NCBI GenBank assembly: GCA_036785325.1
Contig: JAXIVH010000012.1
Coordinates: 8,188,113-8,252,112, forward strand
Direction: 5' to 3'
DNA: 64,000 nt
Source of the DNA: Urophycis tenuis
Lineage: Eukaryota; Chordata; Actinopteri; Gadiformes; Phycidae
Under the pieces are notes generated by a model. The model did not search any database, was not told the DNA's origin, and saw nothing but the letters and a program-made list of their open reading frames with translations. Position numbers and translations under genes: made by a program. This document shows positions 1 to 18,164 of this stretch, in pieces (the stretch's first letter is position 1; the number at the start of each line of letters is the position of its first letter).

Positions 1-164
1 AAGGAATTACACAAAGGAATTTGACTCCGGTTTTTCCATGCTCTACAGACACAGACTAGACATACAGCTGAAACAAGACAATGAGCTAAACATAAACATT
101 AACTACTATAAAATAAATGAAGGTAAAACAAGCATTTATCTACTATATACAGATGTAGATACAT

Positions 165-168
165 ATAA

Positions 169-230
<62 letters not shown>
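165..230. repeat. (TA)n microsatellite
   Basis: About 30 uninterrupted TA units, in the part of the atp13a2 intron that leads to the left window edge. Positions 1-340 hold no exon that I can see. Confidence 0.95.
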
Positions 231-231
<1 letters not shown>

Positions 232-340
232 AAGCAACAGTAATTAAATTGTAGCAGGAGGCAATAGTGCAATGGTGCAGAGTGCAAAGATGCTGGAATA
301 AATAAGGAATGGGGGGGGACAGAGCTGTAGTGAAACTCAC

Positions 341-6167
<5,827 letters not shown>

Positions 6168-6349
6168 CTGGGGGGGGGGCGTAGGAGACACACACACAGA
6201 CACAGACACAGACACGCACATCGATCATCAGCTGTCCACTCAGCCAGCCCTCTCTTGTTATTATTATGGAGGAACATCAGTATGGTAGCCAGGGTTTCCA
6301 GAGTAGAATCCTGCGATCACCACTGTGCATACTGAGAATTGAACTGCCT

Positions 6350-7165
6350 GCGTCAAAGTCAAAGTCAAAATAGCTTCATTGTCAATTCCTTCACATGGCA
6401 AGACATACAAAGAGAGTATGTTTCTCACCCTCCCAGGGTGAAACAGATAAAGTGCACAGGCACAACATAGAGGACAAGAAATTCCTAATACTAAAACTAA
6501 AGTAAACATACCTACAGATAAGACAGAAAGATTAAAAAAAAGAATATGGATGGAAAAAAAAAAAAAAAATGCAATGTGAATGTCGGAATCTACTGTTATA
6601 TGAGGTAGGAATAGCAGCACAAGTAGCATAAATAGATAGTGCAAACAGTAGTGAGTATTGACAGTGCAAAAGAACAGTACGGAGAATAAGGAATTTGCTG
6701 GTGATGGGAATTGACTGGTAATAATGATAATAGTAAAAGTGATAATAATAATAATAAAAGTGCAAAAGGACAATAGCGAGGGCGGGGGGGGGGGGGGGGG
6801 GGGGGGGTCAGCTTGTTGACAGTCTGGAGGATGTGGCTGGGGGGAGTGAGGGGAGAGAATTTAACCTCCTGACAGCTTCATGTATGAAGCTTCTGGTGAT
6901 TCTGGTGGTGCGACCACGGAGGCTCCTATACCTTCTGCCAGACGGCAGGAGGCTGGACAGACTGTGTACAGGTCGCTCTCCGGGTGAGGCGGGTAGTGTA
7001 CGTGTCCTTCAAGGAAGGCAGTGGGGCACCAATGATCTTACAGGCTGTGTTCACTATGCGTTGCAGGGTTTTGCATACAGTGATAGTAGTAGTGTAGTGA
7101 TAGTTCATTACACAAATGTCAGTGATTGTATTCCTCCATTTAGATACATGCCATTAATGAGCAAG
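6350..7165. repeat. Teleost dispersed repeat, probably retroposon-derived
   Basis: It begins with TCAAAGTC iterations and a TTCATTGTCA block like retroposon termini. It continues through a poly-G tract (about 6784-6807) to the phrase CTTCTGCCAGACGGCAGGAG. That phrase is a frequent component of fish non-coding repeats, as I recall it from fish genomes. No intact reading frame is present. It lies upstream of the first firm atp13a2 exon. Confidence 0.5.
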
Positions 7166-7169
7166 TAGG

Positions 7170-10100
7170 GGTTATGAATCATCCTCTGGGATACCTGATC
7201 GACTGTGGACATTTGGGCCCCAAACCAGAACCTTCCGGCTGGGAATCAAACAATATGTCCTGCTGAAGAGGATGATGCTTGATTTAGCACTCTTGTTTAT
7301 TCCTGGCTGGCTCGCCAAAATGAGGATGATTCTTGATGTTACCCTCTAGTTTACTGTCCCCGATTTGAATTTGTCTGCACTTGTCTTAGAAGTTAGATGA
7401 GCATGAGGAAGATGGTGGTTCACATCAAGTCAGGTGATTGTCATTTGTGTGTTGAAGGGGGTGAGGCATTTTCTAATCACAGCAGAAACCTTCAGTATGG
7501 CTACATTTTTTTTATCTGGCTGGCTAATACAATTGACTTGTAACACGTTACTTATGTGGCATACATTTCCAATTTGTATCCAAAATAAATGTAAACACGT
7601 CGATTGCTCTGTTGAATCCAACACAATCGCTTGACACCAATGCTTTGGGACAAGTCGGATGTATTTCCAATTCATCAATTAGGTGCATTTCGGTCACCAA
7701 AACATCCGGACTAGGTGACGTAGTTCCAAAGATATCATCCCCGGAGAACTAAACAGTGGATGCGATGACGATCTCTCTTCGTTGTGCCAAAAGTACACGC
7801 GTGCCCTTAAATCACAGACTATATGGTATGAACTAGGTTCAAAGTTAAGTTGGACACTATCTATCCGCTGTCTAGAAACCATAGCCCAGTTGACCAAGCA
7901 CCGAACTTGTTAAATAATCAAAACTAAACGTAAGAGACAACCAGCAAGCGATTTTAGTGCGAGGGTTTACAACCAGGAAATGGGAACTCTGCCAGTGTCA
8001 CTCCCTACTACCCTGTAAAAAGAACACGTCGGACTGAGGAGACCTGGCAGCTCCAACCTGCCGACTGGTGTGGGCGTCCTTCTAATGATGAAAAAAAGAG
8101 GTATGTAATGCAAACGTGCAAACTATTACCATGTTTGAGTCTGGCTGGACGAAGGGAGGTTTCCAGCCCACCGAGGGATGCCCACTCCTCGGCTGCTCTG
8201 CCGCAGAACCTGCAGGACATGTCACACACACTTTCAAGGTGTGTGCGTTCTGTAATAACATGTCACGGCGATAAGACGTCCACCCACCCACCCACGTTTT
8301 TACCTCCCACTGATTCGATGTTGGAAAACACCCCCTCAAAAAGAGTCAAGTTAAAAAAAGGCACTACATCGAGAAACTACATTTCGGGTTAGAATCAGCA
8401 AGCCTACATTAAAGCAAGCTTGTGATTAAACTGATCGCATACATATTGATACAGAATGTCAATGCACGAACCTTATATTGTTAAACAAGTAGGCCTACCC
8501 TGGTGATCTGGTTACTTTTCTAAAGTTTCGAAGAAAGATACTTTCTCGTCTGCTTGCGCTCTAGTCGAACTGATGACGTTGCAGGCGGATAAACACGACA
8601 GGAAACGCAACTAACTCATCAGTGCGACACTTACCGCTGGCTTGCAGCTGGTGTGACAACGACTGGTTGGTGGTGGCCACCACTACACTGGTGACTTGGT
8701 CGGTACTTTTTACGCTACGATTCTACTTCTCTATTATTCCTTTCGCTTCGATAAACGACGGAGCAGACGGACTCACCCCGACGCGCTCCCCGGGTGGAGG
8801 TTGCGTCCACTCTTACTACGATGACACGAGTCTTGCTATAAGTACTGGGCCCCCAGCCCCACCTGCAGTCTGTACATCTGGACATTGTTGTGTTGTATTT
8901 ATTTGTGTATAAATGTGCATCTTTGTTTTTTCTCTTAATACATGATGATGATTTTATATGGGTAACCAAAGAAGATGTTTCCCCCACAAAGGGTTAAAAG
9001 GGGGACCCTTCACTAAATAAATGAAAACCGTTATTTACCACATTTAATATTGTCCACCTGGCAACCCTGGTACGTTGCCAGTATAACCAGATAAGTGTAA
9101 CATCAATCTAACCATCTAACGAAATTATACAGTGTACTATTAATGTTCACTCGAAAATTGATTAAATTAAGTTCGAAGATTCGAAACCGATCTGACTGCG
9201 ACCGGTCCAATGGGTTCCAACATAAGAAATAGGCTATGGCTGATCAGCTCCATCTATGGTGGACAATAGGCTATTGCGATTGCTATCGTTGATAGTTGTG
9301 ACATCACTTGGCATTGGCAAAAACTATTGTGTTATCTATTGTGATCTGTGATTTAGCTATTGTGATCTGTGATTTTTGAATACCATTTTTGAATATTTTT
9401 ATACCACGTTTGGTTACTGGTGTACTGGCACCCAATGGTGAGAAAAAAAACGAGGAGGCCTACAACTGAGGTAATCAGCAGGATCATTCAGGCCTTCTGT
9501 CCAAATTAGTTAAATACCCTGGTTTAATATTGCTATGTTCACTTCCTGGAGTTTGAGCTGACCGAGTTGATCTGAATGTCTCTAATGTGTCATTTGTTGT
9601 GCCGAACTAAGATTAGTAATAGGATATATTTGTCTTACCAAACTTCAGCAAAAAAACGACCCGTGACACAAAGCTAAAGGAAATGACTGAGCTAAAATAA
9701 GTCAGGCAGCCATCTTATCCTGAACATAGCACACATGATTGTGAAACTGTTCACCAACCCTGGGGCCAGGATTCCATATACATACGAGGAGACCACTGAT
9801 TTTTAAGAATATATTATTCAAAGCATTGTGAAAAGTCCAATGAAAAAGGTGGTGTGTGTTTACAAACCAGTGCCTAATGATTTTTACATGAGAAAAACAT
9901 GCCTACAACTCATCACTTAGGGTGGTGGACTGCATACACGGTCACTCATATTAGGGCTGTTTGGAATGGTTTATACAGACTGTTTTCAGACCTCAAGATA
10001 GGGTCACAGGTCAAAATGGTGTTCACATTTTCTTAATTTACAATTTCGCCAACGGTCACTGCATAGACCAAACCAAGTACAATGTGTATGAATCACAAAC

Positions 10101-10800
10101 GAGAAGACCGATTATCTAAGTTTTCTGTTTGCTGGCTTTATCAGCACCAATCAGTTAACCTATAGCCTACATGGTTTCTGTTGTCGCTTTACGTTGCAAC
10201 GTTGTGGTTGAGTTGCGACTGTGTGCTGGAAATAACATGTATTAACACAACCAATATTATTATAGTAAACATTATTTGTGAGTGAACGATAGAAACTGCC
10301 ATCTCCGACCAAAAACACCCTATAACTCCTCGGCTTGAGTTTGTAAGGCGACCGCCAGAATCCCACGCTTTGGCGTCCCGTTACACAACACAATATACAC
10401 AACCTAACCTAAATTATTGTTGTTTATCTACACTATTTTAATCGTTGAATATGAAATGGATCCCCAATCACTAAGTGGCGAATATTCATGTCGGTCAATC
10501 TTATATTAAAACTCTACAGGCAGAATACTATTGAATATACAAACTTTAAACACACACACACACACACGTCCCATTGATATGTGGTGTATTATTAAGCATG
10601 CTCTTGACTGACAACCAGTAGCTAAGCAATTTATCTAGACTGCAATGAAAAGAAGGAGCGTGACTGTAGCACACTTACCAGGCAAGGCCATCGTTTAGTG
10701 TCAGTAAGTCTTTGAATTACAGACTGTGGCAGCATGACATGGTTTGAAGGAAATACCAGCCATAATTGCGCTCTATCTGGATCTCTGATCCGCCAGTTGC
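7170..10800. other. Intergenic, no gene recognised
   Basis: Apart from the possible atp13a2 exon near 8130-8213, no exon with both splice signals and recognisable protein was found. AT-rich unique-looking DNA predominates from 8900 on. A short CpG-richer stretch at about 8560-8830 could belong to the atp13a2 5' region, but no start codon with a convincing frame was found. Confidence 0.6.
8130..8213 (-). CDS. Possible upstream coding exon of atp13a2
   Basis: The first firm atp13a2 exon (6167-6000) starts in phase 0 with DVQGYRWVGWR. A phase-compatible candidate lies upstream: on the minus strand an acceptor ending TGTCCTGCAG precedes an open stretch ending QPDSNM, with a donor GTAATA directly after 8130. 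The join would read NM-DVQGYR. This rests only on splice-like signals and frame. The ATP13A2 N-terminus is poorly conserved, so homology cannot confirm it, and no initiator upstream of this piece is clear. Confidence 0.25.
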
Positions 10801-11192
10801 CTCTCTTGCATGTCTATCAATTACTACGGAAACTTGTACGGTCAAACTGTGCACGTTTAAAACGCGTACAATAATGCGTGTTTTTTATTGAGCATCTCAA
10901 CTTTACGTTATTGCCTGGGGTTTTACATATTATTAAAGCTATAGCAGGCAAAATAATAATAATCATTAACTGGTGACAATAGGGTGTACGATACTGTACA
11001 TTCATTCACACCCTCTACTCTCAAAACAATGTTTCCTTGTCCAATCAGAAGCAAGTGGGAGGGACTTTTTAAAGGGTAAACATTGGTCAAGACAAAATGA
11101 CGACATGTGACTTACATCCAATGACTACATTCTAGATGCCATATAGTCTTAAATTTATGAATGTTCTCATTCATCCAGGTCATGTTTAATCC

Positions 11193-11408
11193 GGCCAACA
11201 GTTAAATCGAACGCAACTGGACTTAGATGTGTCTGTGAAGACGTTTCGCCTCTTATCCAAGCGGCTTCATCAGTTCGTAACGCATCAGTCTGACTAGTCC
11301 GCACTAGTCTGACTGATGCGTTACGAACTGATGAAGCCGCTTGGATAAGAGGCGAAACGTCTTCACAGACAAATCTAAGTCCAGTTGCGTTCGATTAAAC
11401 TGTTGGCC
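11193..11408. repeat. Large fold-back (inverted) repeat
   Basis: Two arms of about 106 bp (11193-11298 and 11303-11408) are near-perfect reverse complements around a 4-nt centre, with only a few mismatches. The arms contain AAGACGTTTCGCCTCTTATC, a motif widespread in teleost fold-back repeats. It is probably a dispersed palindromic element. Confidence 0.9.
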
Positions 11409-11826
11409 CTATATAGTCTTAAAAAATAAGTCGCCTGGGGAGTGCTTTTGAGGTCTACTTTTTTTTTTACATTCATGAGTTATGTCATGACATGCATCTT
11501 AATACAATAATACGAATATTTCCATGCAAAAATCTATAATATCTTTGATTGGAAGTACTTGTATTACAAATGTTATTGTTATTAACCCCAGTACCATACT
11601 AGTTCAATTAACAGCATGGATAATAGGCCTATACTTATTTTGTAATTCAGAACTAATCTTTTTCTAACTTGTTTAGATGTTCTATAACCTGTGTAATAAC
11701 CAACATGTAGAACAAATATTTTCCAACCTAGCTCAATTTGTTAACACAAAAGTCATTGTACTGAACTGCTGTTTTGTTTTCCATCTTCTTCATAGTGGTG
11801 TGAAAAGTGTGGGACTGTGTACATGC

Positions 11827-11906
11827 AACCTCAGCTTTGACTAGTCGAAATTTCAGTTCTACATATTTCTGTAGAAATGAAATTTCGACTCGTCAAAGCT
11901 GAGGTT
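11827..11906. repeat. Imperfect inverted repeat
   Basis: AACCTCAGCTTTGACTAGTC on the left pairs with GACTCGTCAAAGCTGAGGTT on the right. The arms are about 36 bp with two mismatches, around a short loop. It directly precedes the dispersed repeat at 11920-12060 and may be part of one element. Confidence 0.85.
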
Positions 11907-11919
11907 ATATACATTATAT

Positions 11920-12062
11920 TTGCTTGAAACTTGTTCTGGTGACTTTCTTACTGTATTAGTGGCAATGAAATGTTTCACCTTCTTATGACAAATGTACTCT
12001 TTGTAAGTCGCTTTGGATAAAAGCGTCTGCTAAATGCCCTAAATGTAAATGTAAATAAATTT
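11920..12062 (+). mobile_element. Dispersed repeat copy ending in TCGCTTTGGATAAAAGCGTC
   Basis: It contains GTAAGTCGCTTTGGATAAAA, GCGTCTGCTAAATGCCC and a TAAATGTAAATG tail, a very common 3' end in teleost genomes. A second copy in the opposite orientation lies at 53058-53215 and shares the segment GTGACTTTCT...ATGAAATGTTTCACCTTC. This marks both as copies of one mobile family. Confidence 0.75.
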
Positions 12063-12590
12063 GACATGACATATTTAACATAACAAAATTGAGTTTTACT
12101 CAATTCTCTTATCAATTCTCACAATTTTATCTAAAATGTCTAGTCCTACTGATTAAATGTTAAACGGCTGGCCATATGTGCCTCTCAGCCTCCAATGGAC
12201 CAAACCACTGTGACTTTGGTGGGCACTTCATGCTCTATGTTGGGCAAGGACAGCTATGCATTTATTGAAAACTATTGAACAAAAAACGAATGTTTCAACA
12301 AACACGAGTCTCTAACTCCCTCAGCAAGTCCCTCTCTTGGCCAGACCACTAAGCTCTAGGCTTACCAGTTTGTATCTGAAACATCTCTCCTATGCAGCAA
12401 CCCCACCAACATCCGTCTTTGGTTCTGCACCTGTTGGGCTCATTAACAGAACATCTTGCGGTTGTTGAGGTGAGGAAGTTAGGCTGGCGTTCTCTACGCC
12501 GCCACTGGATGTCGCCAAACACACACAGTATATACAGTAACTTTTCTTGATGAATGCACATGCACCAACCTGACATCGCCCGACCAATTC

Positions 12591-12719
12591 GCAAAATAGT
12601 AGTCTGGAACCTCTGAGTTCATTGTCGATTTCCAATTGGGCGTTATCAAAGGGCACAGACCAGAAGCCCTCTGGGTGCCATTGGAGTAACGAAACCAGTG
12701 ACATATCCGCGGCAGCCAT
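12591..12719 (-). CDS. Possible first exon of an unrecognised gene
   Basis: AAGATGGCTGCCGCGG contains an ATG in good context and resembles a YY1-type promoter/start motif. It opens a frame MAAADMSLVSLLQW... that reaches a donor-like CAG/GTTGGT at about 12591. I do not recognise the protein, and no partner exon was found. It could be a genuine first exon between atp13a2 and tmem240, or a chance frame of about 43 residues. Confidence 0.2.
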
Positions 12720-12976
12720 CTTGGTTGTTTATGAAAATGCCTTAAAGGCGCCCCCATAGGGCACTCCTCTGTAGGCCTACAGTGGTCGTATCAAACATGC
12801 CCATGTTAGATAAACGGTTGTGATTGGTCCGACTCAAAACATGAGCACTCAGATTGGCCTGGTGCCCAGGCTAAACATGTAGGGTTGTGTTGTTACAAGG
12901 CAGGTGTACATCGTCAATCTAATACCCGTGGGCCTACTGTAAGGAATTTGAGAGTGCTAATTGTGAGATTGATGGC

Positions 12977-12978
<2 letters not shown>

Positions 12979-13044
<66 letters not shown>
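12979..13044. repeat. (TG)n microsatellite
   Basis: About 33 TG units between the two weak exon candidates at 12.6 and 13.2 kb. Confidence 0.95.
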
Positions 13045-13045
<1 letters not shown>

Positions 13046-13156
13046 CCTCAAGCTGAGGAACATTGGTGACGGATGTAAAACATGCTGGAGTACATGCTTG
13101 GTGGGCCCATACGCACAGAATTTCCAGGCAGACAACGCAGAGCACTTTATACTCAC

Positions 13157-13310
13157 CCGATGACGTCTCGGGCTCCTTTGTTTTCTCAAACTTCTCTTGT
13201 CTCTTTTTCTGCTTTTGGACTTTGCTGCTTTGTTGATCACAGTTTCCCCTTCCCCCTTTGTCTGGTTGTGTGTTGTCTCTGTCCAGCCTTTGGGAAGGGT
13301 CGAGTGTTGG
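13157..13310 (-). CDS. Possible basic exon, unrecognised
   Basis: On the minus strand an open frame reads a lysine/arginine-rich stretch (SKSRKRDKRSLRKQRSPRRH) and stops at a good donor CATCGG/GTGAGTA at about 13156. The composition resembles a nuclear localisation or nucleolar segment. No conserved domain, start codon or partner exon was identified, so it may be a chance purine-rich frame. Confidence 0.15.
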
Positions 13311-14369
13311 ATGGAGTCAAGTCGTCTGTGTTTCCTGGACACTGGCAGCCACACGTGCTAACTGGGATTTGTGGAAGTTTAGACCAAAGTGACACTTGGT
13401 TGTGCACACCTGGTTTAGTGAAGCGGAGGTTTGTGATTGACCACAGGTCAAAAACGATTTGCAAATCATTGCTTCTTGTTTTTATATAATATACGGTACT
13501 GTATATCATACACTTTCACTGCCCTGACATCTTTTGTGCTGACGTTTGTGGTACATTGCAATGGGAGCTAACTTAATTTTATTTAGCTTTTTAATTGAGT
13601 TAATCTCCGTAACCAAGGCCATAAGCATCTTTACAAACTATGCTGACATACTGAGAAGCCTACAGGCCTATGGCTTCCCACCAGATGGTTCCACTAGCTC
13701 AGAATAGTAACATAGAACCACTTTTAGCCATAACAGCCGTTCATCTAGTCATAGTCGTGTATATCGTTCAGCAGCTATGTGTCAGGTTAGTGCAAAACAA
13801 TGTGTTGTGTAACCGCCATCTGTTAGTTTCCCTTTACCCAGCATGCTGTATGCCTCTGCCCACACACAACGCCTTGCCTTTAACCTACCGGACAAGCAGT
13901 GTGAAAGAGCTGCTCAATTGTGCTATAATTTAACGCTTAAAAGTCAAAAACTAAAATATGACAAACCACTACTCTACGGACACACACTTACATTTCACAT
14001 TATTTGCTTTCTACCAAAAAAGGGATTCCATCCCATAACAGTTTGAGCCACGTCTCTATTTTTTGTCGAATTAGTCAAGTTAAATCTCTTTTCAAGCCTT
14101 CTTGTCCTTTCGTGTGTCACTGTGAAACCCCATAATCCCAAGGTAATCCTAATATGTGTTGGTCTGCATGCAACATTATCTTGTGCTTAAAATGGGTTTG
14201 TGGCTTTTAAGGTTTTCTGCACTGAGATGTTCTGAAGGCCAGGTGTCGTGGAGGGGGGCATGACGGTTGCCATGGAGATTTTCCTATTAGTTAAACCCAT
14301 GTCTGGTGTGGTTGCTACTCTGCATCCAAGGTAACAGCAACGGCAGTAAGAAACAAGTTTGGAAAGAGA

Positions 14370-14766
14370 GGTTCAGTCCAACACTTTGACAAAAGGGAGG
14401 TTGAGTCTACAAACACCAACAGTACTGGAAATATGTCTGAGTCCAGCACTGTGACTAAATGGAGGTTGAGTCTACAGTAACATTATTAAAGATGCATCTG
14501 AGTCCAGCACTTTGATGAAATGGAGTCAGAGTCTATAATAACATTATTAAAGATACATCTGAGTCCAGCACTTTGATGAAATGGAGTCAGAGTCTAAAAT
14601 AACATTATTAAAGATACATCTGAGTCCAGCACTTTGATGAAATGGAGTCAGAGTCTATGAGCACTAACATTGCTGGAAGTAAGACTGAGTCCAGCACTTT
14701 GATGAAATGGAGGCTGAGTCTACAGTAGCATTGTTAGAGATACATCTGAGTCCAGCAGTTTCACTA
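14370..14766. repeat. 61-bp tandem repeat, about six copies
   Basis: The phrase CTGAGTCCAGCA recurs at 14437, 14498, 14559, 14620, 14684 and 14746, spaced 61, 61, 61, 64 and 62 bp. Units share GATGAAATGGAGTCAGAGTC and AACATTATTAAAGATACATC. The period is not a multiple of three and stops occur within units, so it is not a coding repeat. Confidence 0.9.
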
Positions 14767-14799
14767 AAATACACACGATTTTGACAGTACTTTGCTGTG

Positions 14800-16800
14800 G
14801 CAGCAGAGACATTATCAGCAGAGACTGCCAAGAATCTTGAAACCATAGCAACAGAGGCTGGTAACGAGAAAGAGGTTGTAGTATCTGGTGTTGCCAAGGA
14901 GACAGAGGTAGCGGCATATGAAGTGGTAGGCAAAGCAGACACAACAGCTGTCTCTGATAGGGCGAATAAATACTTACACACATTTCATAGTCACACTTGG
15001 TTTTGCACACCTCACACAGGCCTCAAATCGGACATTTAAGATGTCAACTACAACAATATTGAGCTGAACTCACTGGAATGAATTTGCCGGTGACCAAAAT
15101 GTAAGAAATAATATTTAAGAGTTGTGATGGTTGCTGAAGGGATGATATACACACACTCACAGCATGGAATCGCTGCAACTATTTCTCATCTGAGGGTTCT
15201 TTTGAGATGACAAAAACAGGCCAGGGGTCCACGGCGCTGTTGTTTAAACGTGGGCCTGTGAAGCCATTTGACACTAGCTGTGGTATCAATTCAAGGATTG
15301 GCTCATTGCGATCTATGGTTTCTCCAAAATATATATAAATTCACATATCAATGCCGTAGGAATATTACGTTCACACAATTGGTCGCTATCTAAACTGCAT
15401 GAACACTGCGTGAGATGGGCCTTGCGTGTGATCACTGTGTTGTGAGTGTGACCTGGCAGTGGCCCGGGGTTCTGGAAGACCTCGCGTTTCGAGTGACACA
15501 AGCAGCACGGCTCACTGATGTGCTTCAACGGCACTTTTAATAAAACAGACATTTCATCCTCACAACAGCAATGTCTGGACAGAGAGGAGGCGGGGCTTGG
15601 GTCAGGGTTCCTTGCGCGGATAGGCTGGTTGCTCCTGATAGCTTTGAGGGATTTGGGTGCACCAAAACTGTCATGGATTGTGATAAATAAAAACAGCACT
15701 GACAACAAGGACAGAGAGAAGCACAGATCAGTTCCGTCTTGTTGGGCCGATAATATGGCAAGGAAAACCCTGACCCCCAGAACTTGGGCTCCCCTCCCAC
15801 TCACATATTTACAACAAAGAAAAGTAGTACATTCATTGAATTGACAAAGTAACAAAGCGAACCAACCAGTGTTTTGTCCTTTTTTTTTTGTAGTTGCAGA
15901 AATCAAATCGTTTTAACATCTAGTTTTTTCGAACCAGACATGTGCTCCAGCTCCAGTTAATTATTGGTACCCGCCATTCACAAGTCAATTACCTCCAAAT
16001 AGGTTTTTCTATCTGTAAACTACCAAGACAAAATGTCCCCCTCCTCACGCACGCACCTGTTGAGGAATCCCACATACCCAATATGTATAAGTATTTACAG
16101 AAGCAGCAATCTAATCGTTTCATCACAAAAAAATTCAGCCCCCCCCCCCCCCCCCCCCCCCCCCCCGCCCACCAACCCACTCATAGAGAAAAGAGAAAGA
16201 ACGCATGACACTCCATTCTCACGGCGCCATTTTACAAACTACAGCCACATCGTACCCTGTTCTAAAAGAGCATGCCAAGTTGAACAATAAACACACAAAA
16301 TGTCTCTCTATACAGGAAAAAAAAATAATCTAAACATTTTTTTTTTTGTTCTTTTCGTCCTCTCTCCCCCCCTCCCCCCCTCTCCCCCACAGCAGTTTGC
16401 ATGGACGTAGCACAGAATTCAAACATGTGACCCTCCCGGCCTACGTCCGTTTCGAAACTTCTGGGACTTTTATTGTGGAGTGTTGTTTGGCAGGTTTTTT
16501 CTTTTTTTTTCTTCCTTCTTTGTCCTAAGAGAGTCACGTTATGACAGCGGGGGCACGGGGGGGGGGGGGGGGGGCGGGGGTGGGGGGCATTCGTGGGCGT
16601 CCGGGTTACACACGGGCACACAAGTGGGCGGGACCGGCGCCGACGGCCGCGCCAGTGGTCACACTCGTACCAGCGGTCAAGCAGGACAGTTTTCTCCAGG
16701 ATCTCTGAGGCATCTGTTGGCAATGGAGCAGTTTCAGGGACTTAAAATGGGAGGAGGAAGGGAGTATTTCAGGGGGTGGGGGGGGACTGGGGCGCTGGGA
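14800..16800. other. Gene-free stretch and probable tmem240 3' UTR
   Basis: No recognised coding sequence. It contains poly-C (about 16138-16166) and poly-G (about 16557-16573) homopolymers and T-rich tracts. The right part lies immediately downstream of the tmem240 stop codon and is probably its 3' UTR, but the polyadenylation site was not fixed. Confidence 0.45.
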
Positions 16801-16837
16801 ATGTAGTTTACTCGAGTCCTTCGGGGAGGCTTGGGAC

Positions 16838-18091
16838 TTAGAGGTGGCGGGGGCTGGGGTGGCCGTTGTGGTAGAGCTTCTGCTTGATGTGCACCATGTT
16901 GCCACTGGAGTCCTCCAGCTGCCGGTGTTGTGAGCGGCGCCTCAGGTCCCGCAGATTACAGAACTGGGGGAGCCACGACCAGGAGGGGGTGTCTGGGGGG
17001 GAGACAGGGGGGGAGAGAGAGGGTGGTTAATTATGTTGTAGTAAAGAAAAGCATGCACTTTCGATTTTATTCAGAAAATTTTACATTCTTCATATATCTA
17101 TGTATCTATATATCTTTTTCTATAGCTATATCTATATATTGACATAGATATAGATATAGATCTTTTAGTTAGGCCTACATTTCAACAGCTGTGACACACG
17201 GAGGATGGAGCCCAATCCTGGATGTGCTGGATGAGGGAGCGAGCCTATATAAGTCTTTAGGACACCGGGTCTGTCTTGGCTTTTAACGACGTTTAATTCT
17301 GGGAAGTGAGGCGGCGGATGCTTTCTGCTCTGATCACAGAGTGACGTAAACAAGGTAAAGATTCGAAGCGGTCAATAATTGGCTGAGGATGCCAAGCGCC
17401 CCCCCGAAAACGCCTTTGATTCGCCACGCTTGCCCTTGACTCGAAGCGTGACGCGCGACGGCCGTGACGTTCGATTCCCGGCAACAACGCGTCTGGCCTC
17501 GGACGTCCGCTCCCGCGTCGGGCGGACGCAGAACGGACGCTGAAACGCCTTACAGGGCGGCGCCCGATCCACGCGACCTCCTCGCGGGCCTCACAGCTCT
17601 CGTGGCGGCTCTGCGTTTGATAGCCCAGCGCAGCGGGGGGGGGGCAGCCCCAGGCGCCGGTGAGCGAAGGCCGACCGCACAACACAGAAACATGAATGGT
17701 TCCGCGCGGCTGGAGGACCGCGCAGCATCCAGCGCCCGGCCCGGCAGACGGAGCTCTGCTCGTGGGAGGGGTGGGGGAGGGGCGGATGCTGAGCAGTGGG
17801 GGTGGGTTATTTATAGCCCCTTTACAGGGACTCTTCTGAAGGGTATCCGTAGTGAGGGAGGGAAGGAGGCAGAGCGCCGGGGAACGGAGATTCAGACCCT
17901 GAGTACAAACTGCTGGGAATTCAATTGGTTGTGTGGATCCAATCATGTGATATGGGATTTGAATGAAAATCAGGAATGGAAGGCATTTTTCCCCCCATCT
18001 TCCTGACGTTTTTATTGGAAAGGGGAGAGGTCCAGAAATACACTTCCCAGGGGGGTAAGGGCTGGAGCTCTATAAATGGAAGCAGGAATAT

Positions 18092-18164
<73 letters not shown>

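Noticed and set aside
6264..6773. 169-codon hydrophobic frame rich in Ile/Phe/Leu
   Set aside because: It lies inside a dispersed repeat with AT-rich runs; no start context and no homology recognised.
15313..15906. 197-codon minus-strand frame
   Set aside because: No recognised motif, no splice context, and low-complexity ends; treated as chance.
17293..18006. Overlapping 180- and 217-codon open frames on both strands
   Set aside because: Open on both strands because of high GC; no domains, no splice support, inside tmem240 intron 3.
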